Below are positions 27,664 to 37,660 of a stretch of DNA of 64,000 nt, piece after piece. Source of the DNA: Candida dubliniensis CD36. Lineage: Eukaryota; Ascomycota; Pichiomycetes; Serinales; Debaryomycetaceae. The stretch is taken from positions 1,872,501-1,936,500 of the forward strand of contig NC_012867.1 in NCBI RefSeq assembly GCF_000026945.1, written 5' to 3'. The notes beneath the pieces were generated by a model. The model saw only the letters and a program-made list of their open reading frames with translations. It made no database searches and was not told the DNA's origin. Numbering within the stretch: the stretch's first letter is position 1; the number at the start of each line of letters is the position of its first letter. The position numbers were made by a program, and so were the translations under genes.

Positions 27664-28815
27664 TTAAATCTCCAAATTTTCAATCAGTTTGACCAATTCA
27701 TCATCACCACCTAATCCATGAACAAAATCGGCCAACAAATCTCTTGGATCTTCTAACCCAATCGAGACTCGCAACAATTTCTTACTGATATGATCATCAC
27801 TCATAGCTCTCCATTCAATCAAACTTTCAGCACCACCCAAACTAGTAGCATGATGAAACAATTTCAATTTAGAGGGCAATCTTTTTGCTTTATCTTCAGA
27901 AACCAACTCAATTGAAAACACAGGACTTTGACCATTTGGCATTTGTTTCTTGATGTATTCATCGTCTTGTAATGACCCATGATAGATTTTTTCTAAATCA
28001 GGGAATTTATCTTTATTTTCAGCAATATATTTGACAATAAATTCTGCTGTGGCTGATTGTCTTTTAATACGTAGCTCAAAAGTTCTCAAACTTCTAACCA
28101 ATAAAGCACTTTCCAAGTTACCAATGTTTGTTCCCAACACTAATCTATCCAACAATAATTTTTCTTTAATATCATGAGATTTGACCAACAAAATACCTGC
28201 CAATAAATCACTATGACCACCGAAAAACTTTGTTGCAGAATGCATGACTATATCAGCACCAAAATCAAAAGGGTTCATTAATGGAGGAGGGGCAAATGTG
28301 GCATCAACAGATAATAATGCACCATGAGCATGGGCTCTTTCAGCATATTTCAGGATATCCAAATTAGTACCATAAGGATTAACCGGAGTTTCCAAATGGA
28401 CCAAATCACCTTTTTGCAATACTCCATCGAAATTATCATCAATACCAATTTGTTTCAATCCAAAATTTCTTGTCCAAATGTCAGCAATTCCATGAACCCC
28501 ATGATAAATTTGTCCAAATGCCATAGTTTTAGGATTGACATAAGTAATTAATCCATTAAAGGCACCTAAACCAGAATTATAAATGACGGCCGGATACCCT
28601 GTGATTTTTTCAATAATAGCTTCTAATTGAGCTGCATTAGGATGATTTTCACGAGAATAAATCAAAGTGTTAGGATCAGTTAATCCACCTGGTACCAATT
28701 CATCAGGATCGTCGGAATAACTGTATGTTGTTGAAATATGAATTGGGTTGATCACATCAATTACACGTTTAAGATGATCACCACCATGGATAGAGTCAGT
28801 TGCAAAGCGAGTCAT
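27664..28815 (-). CDS. PLP-dependent trans-sulfuration enzyme (cystathionine gamma-synthase/beta-lyase family)
   Basis: 383 aa, full length for the Cys/Met-metabolism PLP family. Landmarks: YSRENHPNAAQLE substrate loop, SVDATFAPPPLMNPFDFGADIVMHSATKFFGGHSD with the PLP lysine (about 196) in SATKF, and ISKKLLRVSIGLEDPRDL near the C-terminus (family RLSVGLED). It resembles yeast YHR112C more than STR2/STR3/CYS3, so the exact reaction is open; its C. albicans orthologue is listed as a Gcn4-regulated putative cystathionine gamma-synthase (recalled). No targeting signal. It may contribute to cysteine/methionine metabolism, like CDG1/SSU1 further right. Confidence 0.8.
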   Translation of the reverse strand: MTRFATDSIHGGDHLKRVIDVINPIHISTTYSYSDDPDELVPGGLTDPNTLIYSRENHPNAAQLEAIIEKITGYPAVIYNSGLGAFNGLITYVNPKTMAFGQIYHGVHGIADIWTRNFGLKQIGIDDNFDGVLQKGDLVHLETPVNPYGTNLDILKYAERAHAHGALLSVDATFAPPPLMNPFDFGADIVMHSATKFFGGHSDLLAGILLVKSHDIKEKLLLDRLVLGTNIGNLESALLVRSLRTFELRIKRQSATAEFIVKYIAENKDKFPDLEKIYHGSLQDDEYIKKQMPNGQSPVFSIELVSEDKAKRLPSKLKLFHHATSLGGAESLIEWRAMSDDHISKKLLRVSIGLEDPRDLLADFVHGLGGDDELVKLIENLEI

Positions 28816-29757
28816 TGTTAAATGTCGATCGAATGGATTAAAGTTTGAAGTTATTATTAATAAGAAAGAAAAGGAGAAGGGGTTTATAATTCGTGAAAAA
28901 AAAAAAAAAAAAAAAGAATGAACAATTGCTCCTATCGGGAGAAATTACTCACTTGTTGAAAGTCCTGAACAGGAGGGAAAGTTATTTTTCAACGCGCCAC
29001 AATGGATTTATACCGCATCATGAATAAGCAACAACTTAACATGAATATCAGAATCAATAATAACAAATATGTATCAATCTTCTTCTATGTGTATTAGTAT
29101 ACCATCTTCTCTCTCTCTTATTTTTGTTTTTCCTCAAGCTAACCTGATTATAAAGTTTTTAGGCTTCACCGGGAATAACAACATATTTCCGTAAACAAAC
29201 ACCGAGTCGCCCATATACCATGGTATTCTTTGTGTAACAATTTGCATTACTTCTATACAAAAACGTGTATAGCAATAACCAGACAACATAAGTTGAGGAC
29301 TCTTTTTACTGGATAACAAGAGTCCTGGTTATTATTAGAGAAAACTCTAACAAATACCAGGTATCAGAAAATAATGAAAAATGTGATGTTAGGGCAAACA
29401 CTAATGACGTGTATTTGCTCTAGTTAAGTATGTATATATAAAGACTGTATAAGCAGTAGACACCAAGGGCTTCAAGAAGGGTATTTATACCCGAGTGTTA
29501 ATGGCTTGGTGATACTCCGGTAACGGGAGGTATGGATACGTTCGTTCACACTGGATAGGATTGATATAGTATGGACCGCCTTACAAGAAAGAATACAGAT
29601 TATTAACATTTTATGGCCAGAATTCCCCTGAGCAAATATCAATGGGCAGTTCATTGCAAATATAACCCCAAACACTACCCAAAGTCCGGTTCTTCTTAAC
29701 TATAACAAAGTACAATTCTCAATATACATATAAATATATCTAAAAAAAAAAATCATT
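28816..29757. other. Intergenic region upstream of the PLP enzyme, two hairpins
   Basis: 942 bp without a gene. An A20 tract is at 28898-28917. A perfect 9-bp inverted repeat is at 29296-29304 / 29318-29326 (13-nt loop), and a 6-bp AAAA-loop hairpin at 29334-29349. Confidence 0.5.
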
Positions 29758-32700
29758 CTATTTAGTGGCATGTTCACTAGCCTTAATTTCTCTACCTAAT
29801 CTAGTGATCAAATAATAAATACAACCAATAAATCTAAACAATGCCATAAATGCCACTGTCCATAAAATCACGGTTAAAAAAACTGCAGCACGATTACTCT
29901 TCTGGTCTGCCAAATCAGTAGCAGCCACAAATTGGTTAAACCCACCTGTTTCCAAAACCAAGGCAATAACAACGAAATTAGTAAACATCCATACTAAAAC
30001 TGTCATGGATCTAATAAACGCATAATAATCCTCGGTATTGGTAACAAGCACTTTGCCATCTTGAGGTGCTGGGTCTCTAATTTTTTCCAATTGATCAAGA
30101 TAAGATTGATTGATTTGTTCTTTGGAAATAGGAACACTAACATCGAAGGTACCATCTTCTCTTAATTTAGCTTCACCCAATGATTTACCTCCAACTTCAC
30201 CTTTAGTACCCCATGAAACATCATCAATGTTGCAAAATGCATAAATATTGAGCACATTGACATAAGATGGTGAAAGCAAAATGTATTGAACAAAAGATGT
30301 AAACATGTGCCATGGTTCAAAATATAAAAATGATGCAAGGAAATATAATGCATACGTTGATGATGTTGCAACGACCAAGTCTCTAAATTCAGAGTTTTGG
30401 AAAAATAAAGCGACGGTTATTCTTGTTCCTGATCGATAAATTTCTTGAATAGAATGTACTGCCATGAAAATAGCAGCAAATATCATATACGCCATCAATA
30501 TGGCAAAGAAAACAACAATCATGACATAAAATTTTTCTGTACCTTTAGGCTTGTTACCGAAACTTAAAACAAATGTAGTTACAATAGATGCAAGATATAA
30601 CCAAAGAAATATCACTGATAAAATCTTACCTGGCGCAAATCCCAATGCCTTATCACCCAAAGATGTTGTCAATATCCTAAACACCAAAAAATACGATCCA
30701 ATGGAAAACCAAGACACAATAAGATTAATCAACTGATAGAAGAATTCAATATGTAAAAATATTTTCCTACCAAATGAATGAGAACTTGTCCATACTTTAT
30801 AGAAATGAACTAAGGAATATATAGCAGCAAAGAAAGAACCATTAAGCCAACGTCTTCTTTGTAATACAAATTCGGCTAACCCTTCAGGAACATCTGTTTC
30901 AGCTCTTGCTGATTTACAATATCGCAATAACCAATTGCACCCCCGTTTAGCAACCAATTCGAAACACAAGATACGATCTTCAGCCAAGTACATATTTGAA
31001 GTAAATATTCCTGCTTCCTCTTTCAACATTGAATGTTTCATTTGGAATTCATCATCATTAGGATCAAGTTCTCCACTACTATGTAAGAACTCCCCTTTAA
31101 AATATTTTTCCAATGGTCCAATTCCATTGATATCATTTTGTAATGCAATAAATCTATAAGCTGAAAATGCCCCTGGTAACACTGAAATAAATCCAAATGA
31201 TGATTCTGTAGGTTTATCTAAAATATTAGATATTTTATATTCAAAATTTTGTCCATATACCAAGGGGTTGGTAATCATTTGACGTTTTTTCAATGATGTA
31301 GTAATTTCTCCACAAGCACCGGCAACACGATGATCACGATCAAACTCTTTCCATAATTCATATAATGATCTTCCTGATGGTTGGGTCCCACAATCTAATA
31401 ACACCACAATTTTTGGATCCAAAACTTGACCAATTGCTTGGAAACACCAACGATGAGAATTGATTTTTTTGGCATTTGTTTCTTTCAAACAAAATAACAT
31501 TTGCACGGGGACAACTTTTTCCGTAGTCAATTTAACTACATCATCAGTGACTTTTGAAATACCAACTCTAGTGGTGTATTCAAACATATGGGCTTGCACT
31601 TTTTTATCATCAACTCTACTTTTAGCTAACCCTTCTTGATACACACCTAACCCTGCTAATAAGGCTTGTGCTCTTTCATTGATCTTTGTACGACCGTCAC
31701 TGACAATACACACAACAATTTTCTTCCATGAATCCTTCCCCCAAGTTGAAGAACGAGATTTGGATTCCAAGTATTTGATGTTCTTGAATACACCTTTCAA
31801 AGTACGTCCTAATAATATATCGTCTTCGTTATACATGGTGATAACAATCATCAATTCAGTTTGTCTGGGTATTGGATAATGCACTGGTCTCAAAATATAA
31901 GCATCTCGATAGAAATTTGATGGTCCACAAGTGACTGCAGTATATCTCATAAATGCAAATTCTCTTGATAATCCACCGGATTTTTCAGCTGGGTTATAAT
32001 CAGGGAATTTCGATAACAATTCATCAGCAACAGGACAATCCAAAACCAAATGCCCATTCAACCCCGTGGCTCTAGTGAGTTTCTTGGAACGTACTTCTTG
32101 TTGTGGCGGGGGCTCTTCAAATGATCGTTCTTCCCCAAATGGACCTGAAACCGTTTCACTACCAGGCTCTTTTTCAAAACTAGTTTCACCTTCCTCTTCC
32201 TCTTCTTCTTCAGGTATGACACGTTCGACGGGGACATATTCCAATTGACTCTCATCATCAGCATAGCTGACAGTTGCCAAATCAAAATGATCCCCTTGAA
32301 ATTGATTATACTGAATACGTTGATCATATTCTTGTTCGTCATGATCGTCCTCATCATAAACATGAGGAATGAAAGCTTGGTTATATGCGGGATTCATAAG
32401 ATGAGCAGGCTGTCCAGTACGATAATGGTCATTACCCTGATATGAAGTATCTCTCATTTCATAACTTTCAGTGAATGGATTATCCTGCGGAGGTTGAATT
32501 TGTGTTTGTGAAGTGTCAAAAATCGGATTATCATAATATGAATCACTCAAAGATGTACGAGTTTGATTACGATATATTGGTTCCGGTTGTTGAAAATTAA
32601 GTGAATTTGTAGAACTATTATGATAGTTATAAGTCCCCTGGGTTAATGGAGTGTTGCTTCTTATTTGGTTGAGAAACTCAATCGACAGTTCATCACCATC

Positions 32701-32772
32701 TGAGTCTTCTCGATGACTGTTGTTATAGCCATGAGGGTGTAGATGATTGTTGTTGGGGTTATTATAACTCAT
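29758..32772 (-). CDS. CHS2: Class I chitin synthase
   Basis: 1004 aa. The N-terminal ~225 residues are disordered and Asn/Gln/Asp-rich. The chitin synthase domain follows, with VITMYNEDD (start of the GT2 fold), SDGRTKIN, the catalytic EDRIL (about 599) and the QRRRW product-binding motif (about 637). About six to seven membrane segments follow (about 670-1000). It makes beta-1,4-GlcNAc chains from UDP-GlcNAc at the plasma membrane. Domain layout matches fungal class I/II enzymes rather than Chs3-like class IV. Synteny with CBR1-TUB1-ERG13 indicates C. albicans CHS2, a non-essential class I enzyme; I recall 1009 aa for that species. Confidence 0.92.
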   Translation of the reverse strand: MSYNNPNNNHLHPHGYNNSHREDSDGDELSIEFLNQIRSNTPLTQGTYNYHNSSTNSLNFQQPEPIYRNQTRTSLSDSYYDNPIFDTSQTQIQPPQDNPFTESYEMRDTSYQGNDHYRTGQPAHLMNPAYNQAFIPHVYDEDDHDEQEYDQRIQYNQFQGDHFDLATVSYADDESQLEYVPVERVIPEEEEEEEGETSFEKEPGSETVSGPFGEERSFEEPPPQQEVRSKKLTRATGLNGHLVLDCPVADELLSKFPDYNPAEKSGGLSREFAFMRYTAVTCGPSNFYRDAYILRPVHYPIPRQTELMIVITMYNEDDILLGRTLKGVFKNIKYLESKSRSSTWGKDSWKKIVVCIVSDGRTKINERAQALLAGLGVYQEGLAKSRVDDKKVQAHMFEYTTRVGISKVTDDVVKLTTEKVVPVQMLFCLKETNAKKINSHRWCFQAIGQVLDPKIVVLLDCGTQPSGRSLYELWKEFDRDHRVAGACGEITTSLKKRQMITNPLVYGQNFEYKISNILDKPTESSFGFISVLPGAFSAYRFIALQNDINGIGPLEKYFKGEFLHSSGELDPNDDEFQMKHSMLKEEAGIFTSNMYLAEDRILCFELVAKRGCNWLLRYCKSARAETDVPEGLAEFVLQRRRWLNGSFFAAIYSLVHFYKVWTSSHSFGRKIFLHIEFFYQLINLIVSWFSIGSYFLVFRILTTSLGDKALGFAPGKILSVIFLWLYLASIVTTFVLSFGNKPKGTEKFYVMIVVFFAILMAYMIFAAIFMAVHSIQEIYRSGTRITVALFFQNSEFRDLVVATSSTYALYFLASFLYFEPWHMFTSFVQYILLSPSYVNVLNIYAFCNIDDVSWGTKGEVGGKSLGEAKLREDGTFDVSVPISKEQINQSYLDQLEKIRDPAPQDGKVLVTNTEDYYAFIRSMTVLVWMFTNFVVIALVLETGGFNQFVAATDLADQKSNRAAVFLTVILWTVAFMALFRFIGCIYYLITRLGREIKASEHATK

Positions 32773-34597
32773 TTTTGTTTAATTATTAATAAAGCCTTCT
32801 GGCCCCTGAAAATGAAAGTTGGTTGGAAATAAAAAGTGAAAACTTTTGCCTATTCCTATTTCTGAAACACGGCAAATATGTATACTAAAAAAAAAATAAA
32901 TGTATATGAGGTGAATGAAAATCAAATCAATTAATATAATAAATAAGTAAAATCTAAATATATTTTTCTTTTAAGAAAAGGGGGCAATGAATGAATGAAT
33001 GAATGAATGAATGAATGAATAGAAGTAAAAATAGCTAAATTAATCTGAAGAACGTTTCAACCTTGTCAGCTTGGGGGGAAAAATTTAATGTGATCAATCA
33101 TCAACAACAACAACAACGAATAATCCAAGCCGATTTCTTTCCTACTTTTTAGGTTTGATGTAAAATGTTTACGATTTAGCCTTGAATACACGACGAGAAA
33201 TCAGAATTAATTATTCGTGTCCAGGTGGCGTTTTTTTTTTTTCTTGATTTGTCGATTATTGTTTTTTTTGTTCAACATTGTTTTTCTTTTCTTTTACATT
33301 CCATATAACCTTTGTTTAATATATAGGCTGGAGGGGGAGGGGGGTTGAAATTAAGCTTATGATATAGAGATCAAGGTCATTATTGTAGTATAAAGAAACC
33401 AAGAGGAAACCAATTACCAACCACGATAATTAACCAGTTACATTACCAACCGGTTTCTAAAATTAGCAATATTGGATTTAGTAAAGTGGGCACAGCTTCT
33501 ACTCTAGTTGTCTAGTCGAGAGATCATTTAAAAAATGAATCCGTAATCTTTCTTTTTTTTTTTTTGGTCTACACACGCCCATATATAGTTTAGTTTCACT
33601 CAGCCTTTCTCTCTCTCGTTATTGTTCCCCTTATACCCACCAGTATTTTTGTGTTTCTTTATTGGTGTAGACATATATTATGTATAGCATTTCATTTAAC
33701 AATCATGTTGTGCTCAAGACATGACCATTTACAAGCACCATCTCTTTTGGTTTTGTGAAACTATATTTAGAGCTGTTAAGTTTTTTTCTACCAACGAAGA
33801 GGGAGAAGAAAGAAAGCAAATAAACCAAAGACCTCAAGATAGTATCAAACATTTCAATACACTGATCATGTTTAAAGGATTGAGTATTTGAGATACGCCA
33901 AGTACCATTGATTTGAAAAGAAACATAACAATTAGCTCTTGTTTTTTCTTTTCTTGGTTTTTATTTATCATTAACACCGAGCTTAACCTTGCAGTTATTT
34001 GCATCAACTGTGAATATCATCTCACAATAGTTCCAAAAATATACCAAAGGATTCATGATTCAGTAAAACAACAACAATAATAATAATGACATCATTAAAT
34101 CCATAATTTGTAGTGCTTTGAGATTTCATGACTATATAAATATTATTCAAAACGACCAAAAAAAAAAGTAAAGGTTGAATAACTACACCGAAAGACAAGG
34201 TAATTCTAAAAAAGAAAAGAATTATCAAAATTGCCTCCAATATTTAGCTGATATTTATTTCTACAAGCATAACAAGGTTTCTCGTTTCTTTTTATACTAC
34301 TCTAAGCAATTCTAACAATGAATCAACGGTGTTAATAAAAAATGTCTTAATCACCGAATTAAGCATTTTGTTCTGGGTGCAAGTTGGTGCCTGATCAAGA
34401 AAATAAGTAAATTGATATTGGACCATCTTTTTTTTTTTTTTTTTTTCAGAAATTTAAAACTCGTTATCGTTTTATTTATGCCAAAGAAAACCCGATAAAA
34501 GTATAAAAAGGTCTATAAATTTCCGTACCGGCTTGGTTTTTTACACAATTTTGTTTTAGTATTATTATCACCCGATCGAGTTAAGAATGAGTTTTTT
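32773..34597. other. Long divergent promoter of CHS2 and the 275-aa gene
   Basis: 1.8 kb without a credible gene. Holds a TGAA tetranucleotide repeat (32986-33020), several T runs and a T16 or longer tract near 34431-34446. A TATA-like TATAAAAAG lies at 34502-34510. No defined binding site recognised. Confidence 0.5.
32986..33020. repeat. AATG/TGAA tetranucleotide microsatellite
   Basis: 35 bp, nearly nine perfect AATG units, about 215 bp upstream of CHS2. Likely polymorphic between strains. Confidence 0.9.
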
Positions 34598-35425
34598 ATG
34601 ACCATGTCATTCAACAGAGTTGAAACATTCTTACTCCATCGAATATTTGTTGATTTAAACAAAGATCTTTTCGAAGAAAACACCCAAGAACCACTTGTAT
34701 CCACTTTGAAAACAGGGTCTAAATACATTCCTTATGAGTATATTGTACAATCACCAACATCCATTTTGAAAAATCAAATTTCTGTATATAATGCCATCAG
34801 CGAAAAGATACAACAGCTACCAATCACAGAGAATAACTTTGAATTAATCATTTATGGTCTTGAATTTGAGTATTTGCATTTGAAATCCAAGACAATAGAG
34901 AAAAAAGACGTTGTTGAAATCATTGGTTATGTCATTGACACAAGTGACACCAGGTTTGATATTACAAATTTGGTTGAAGCAATACAACTCATAATCGACC
35001 CTAAATTACGTGTTGTGGTGGATGATTTTGCTTCATTTACTAGAACATTCCCCAATTTGACTAGAACATCATTGAATCATGCCTTGGCAATAACATATGC
35101 TTTTGGAATATTTTTTTATCCCGTAGTACACAATGCCCTTAATTGTGCAAAGAATGTTAAACTAATGAGAGAGTTTATGAGATATTATTATCTTCGATAT
35201 TTACAGAATCCTAATGATGAATTTATTGATATCACTCAAGAGGCTTATAATTTTTGTAAAGAGAATTTTCCAAATGATACAGAACGGAAAACAAATGAAG
35301 TTATTGACGAAATGACCTTGTCTGTTTTAACTAGTACTTTAGGTTTGCTCGATTCATTAGAGACAAGTAAATCAGAATATAAACGAAGAAGAATTGGTTA
35401 TCAGTATACTCGAGGTTCATTATGA
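34598..35425 (+). CDS. Unrecognised 275-aa protein
   Basis: A long ATG-initiated frame with gene-like composition; a second in-frame ATG two codons later gives an equally plausible start (MSFNRVETFL). No membrane segment or signal peptide. Segments such as FASFTRTFPNLTRTSLNHALAITYAFGIFFYPVVHNAL suggest a helical globular fold. The C-terminus is basic (KSEYKRRRIGYQY). A 4-codon upstream ORF (34587-34601) overlaps the start in an ATGA arrangement. A TATA box at about 34502 fits. I do not recognise the family and give no function. Confidence 0.75.
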   Translation: MTMSFNRVETFLLHRIFVDLNKDLFEENTQEPLVSTLKTGSKYIPYEYIVQSPTSILKNQISVYNAISEKIQQLPITENNFELIIYGLEFEYLHLKSKTIEKKDVVEIIGYVIDTSDTRFDITNLVEAIQLIIDPKLRVVVDDFASFTRTFPNLTRTSLNHALAITYAFGIFFYPVVHNALNCAKNVKLMREFMRYYYLRYLQNPNDEFIDITQEAYNFCKENFPNDTERKTNEVIDEMTLSVLTSTLGLLDSLETSKSEYKRRRIGYQYTRGSL

Positions 35426-36865
35426 AGAATTCTATTCTACTTCTGTATTTGTTTGCTATTTATTTTTTTTTTTTAAAAAAGAATATCAATTAGTGTATAA
35501 AACTTTGTTTTTGGATTAAATTACTGATTATCAATGTAATGTAACGATTTGTTTGGGAAATATAGTTTGTAATTTTTATTGGAAACAATTCGGTATTTGC
35601 TAATTTTAACGGTAATAAGAAGTAAGTGTTAGCTAACTTTTTTTGTTTGATCTGAAAATAGAAAATCACTGGTAGTTATAGATTGTTATTATATGTTTTC
35701 TTTTTTGCAATATATACATCACTTTCTAATCAAGTTGTATTTTCAGATGTCAGAATCTCTAATGGGAGCACATATACGATCTTTTGAGAATACATTGGAA
35801 AGTATGATTAGAAATTTGGGAATATATCAATATAGATACAACTGGTAAGTAACTAGAAAAATCGCCATTGGTAAGCCTAACTTTTGAAAGATTATGAATC
35901 TTTAAAATGCATGCATGCTGCATTATTCTGCCCTGATTTGCAACTTTGTGTTGTTGCTAACTCGTAATTGATTTTACAATGCAACAACATCAAAAGTTTT
36001 GCGCCATTATATATAGCCCACTCCCAATAATAATCATTCTATACACTACTTGTTATACTTTAACTTTATCGTCTAAAATTTTAAAACACTTTCTTTAATC
36101 CCTTATTTTGATATACCGGTGGTGGTGTATTATCCTTGCCATTGTTTTCTGTTACAGAAAAAAAATGAACAGGAAAAATAGAACAATGGCTCTTTTCATA
36201 TTAGGCTTTTTTGTTACATTAAATCTTACTGTCGAGGTTTTTGAGTTAAGAATAGTAGTAGTGCTAATGCCAATATTTATTTAGCCGAAGATAACTTTTG
36301 TGTATACCTTTCAAAGGATTGGAAATAAAGGGGCATCTCATCATTATCATCGTTGGCAAACTCTAACAGAAAGATCGGCAGAAGAAACGAATAAGATCCT
36401 CACTATTCCTGCAACTTGCAGCAGGATTTTTCATCATTCACAGGTATATATATCTTGTTTCTTTTTATCTACTCATTTCTATTTCCAATAATAATACTTT
36501 GTTGAAAAAAAAATAAGATTCTTGAAAAATTCTGAGAAATATAGTAATGGTGGTTACTAAGCAATGCTTTGAATTTTCAAATCATCCCTATCTCTTTTTC
36601 CTCCTCTCCTTTTTTTAAATAATAAATGCAACTCATCATTCTGCAACATGATGAATGAGGTTTCATCAGCTTGTACACAATCCCAAGTATATTTTGTTTT
36701 GTATTATTATTTTCGTTCCATTGTCAAGACTTGGATTCATGTTGGAATGTAGACTGATTTCTTCAAGTAGTATCTATCTTTCTATGTATATATATATAAT
36801 GATATCAGTATCACACCTTAAAATTAGTAATCTCAATTTCTTGTCCGTATCGTTAACCTACAATT
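35426..36865. other. 1.4-kb gap between two unrecognised genes
   Basis: No full gene. A 33-codon frame at 35747-35848 is preceded by TTTTCAG and overlaps a GTAAGT, so it resembles an internal exon, but I could not join it to other coding sequence. Confidence 0.45.
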
Positions 36866-37570
36866 ATGTTGAGGATATTTTACTTCAACAAGTTTCAAAA
36901 ACTAAAAACTCACAATAATAGATATCAATATTTCAAAGTACAAACTGCTAAAGATATTGATCAATGGATTGATAAAACCAACAATGAAAGATTAAGTGGT
37001 ACTGAACATGATCGTTATTTACCAAACTATGCTATTTTGAATAAAAATGGATTAATCGAATTACGATCTATTTTGGAGCCGGGGTTTTTCTTATATATCA
37101 ATGAAATTGAATTACAAAAGGCAATTTATCAATATTATCAAATCACAATTAAAGATTTTTGTGTGTTTTATAGTTCTGATCGAGATTTAGATATGATTCA
37201 AGAAAATAGAGGGAAAATCATTTGTAAAACTTCGAGACCAATATTTATTAAAGTTCAAAAAAATACTCATCATCAACAAGATCTGTTTTTCATTCGTGAT
37301 GAAATTCATATGAAAATGAAAAATGATGGATTTAAAAAATATAGTAAATCATTTTATTATATAAATTCTAAAGATCATCAAATTGAATTTTCAACAGCAA
37401 TCTTGTCATTATTGAATAAATATGTTGTTGTTAATAAAATTGTATCAGTGCCGTTGTCTTATGTTGATATTTATGAAAAATTTAGATTGAACAAACATAA
37501 TTGTGGAGAAGGATTATTTATAAATCGAGCTTTTGATGTTAATGATAACTTATTGATAAAATATGCATAA
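36866..37570 (+). CDS. Unrecognised 234-aa protein, possible mitochondrial presequence
   Basis: The ATG-started frame ends 90 bp before the 3' end of the convergent seven-span gene. The first 25 residues (MLRIFYFNKFQKLKTHNNRYQ) are basic, aromatic and acid-free, compatible with mitochondrial import. The rest is rich in Lys, Asn, Ile and Tyr, with no membrane segment. Composition is strongly AT-driven, as in fast-evolving lineage-specific genes. No family recognised. Confidence 0.7.
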   Translation: MLRIFYFNKFQKLKTHNNRYQYFKVQTAKDIDQWIDKTNNERLSGTEHDRYLPNYAILNKNGLIELRSILEPGFFLYINEIELQKAIYQYYQITIKDFCVFYSSDRDLDMIQENRGKIICKTSRPIFIKVQKNTHHQQDLFFIRDEIHMKMKNDGFKKYSKSFYYINSKDHQIEFSTAILSLLNKYVVVNKIVSVPLSYVDIYEKFRLNKHNCGEGLFINRAFDVNDNLLIKYA

Positions 37571-37660
37571 CTTACAACAACTCCTATTATAATAACTATC
37601 ACTAATAAATAATGCCGTATATAGAAAATACAGAGTAGAGAAGAAACAAAGCAAGCTATA

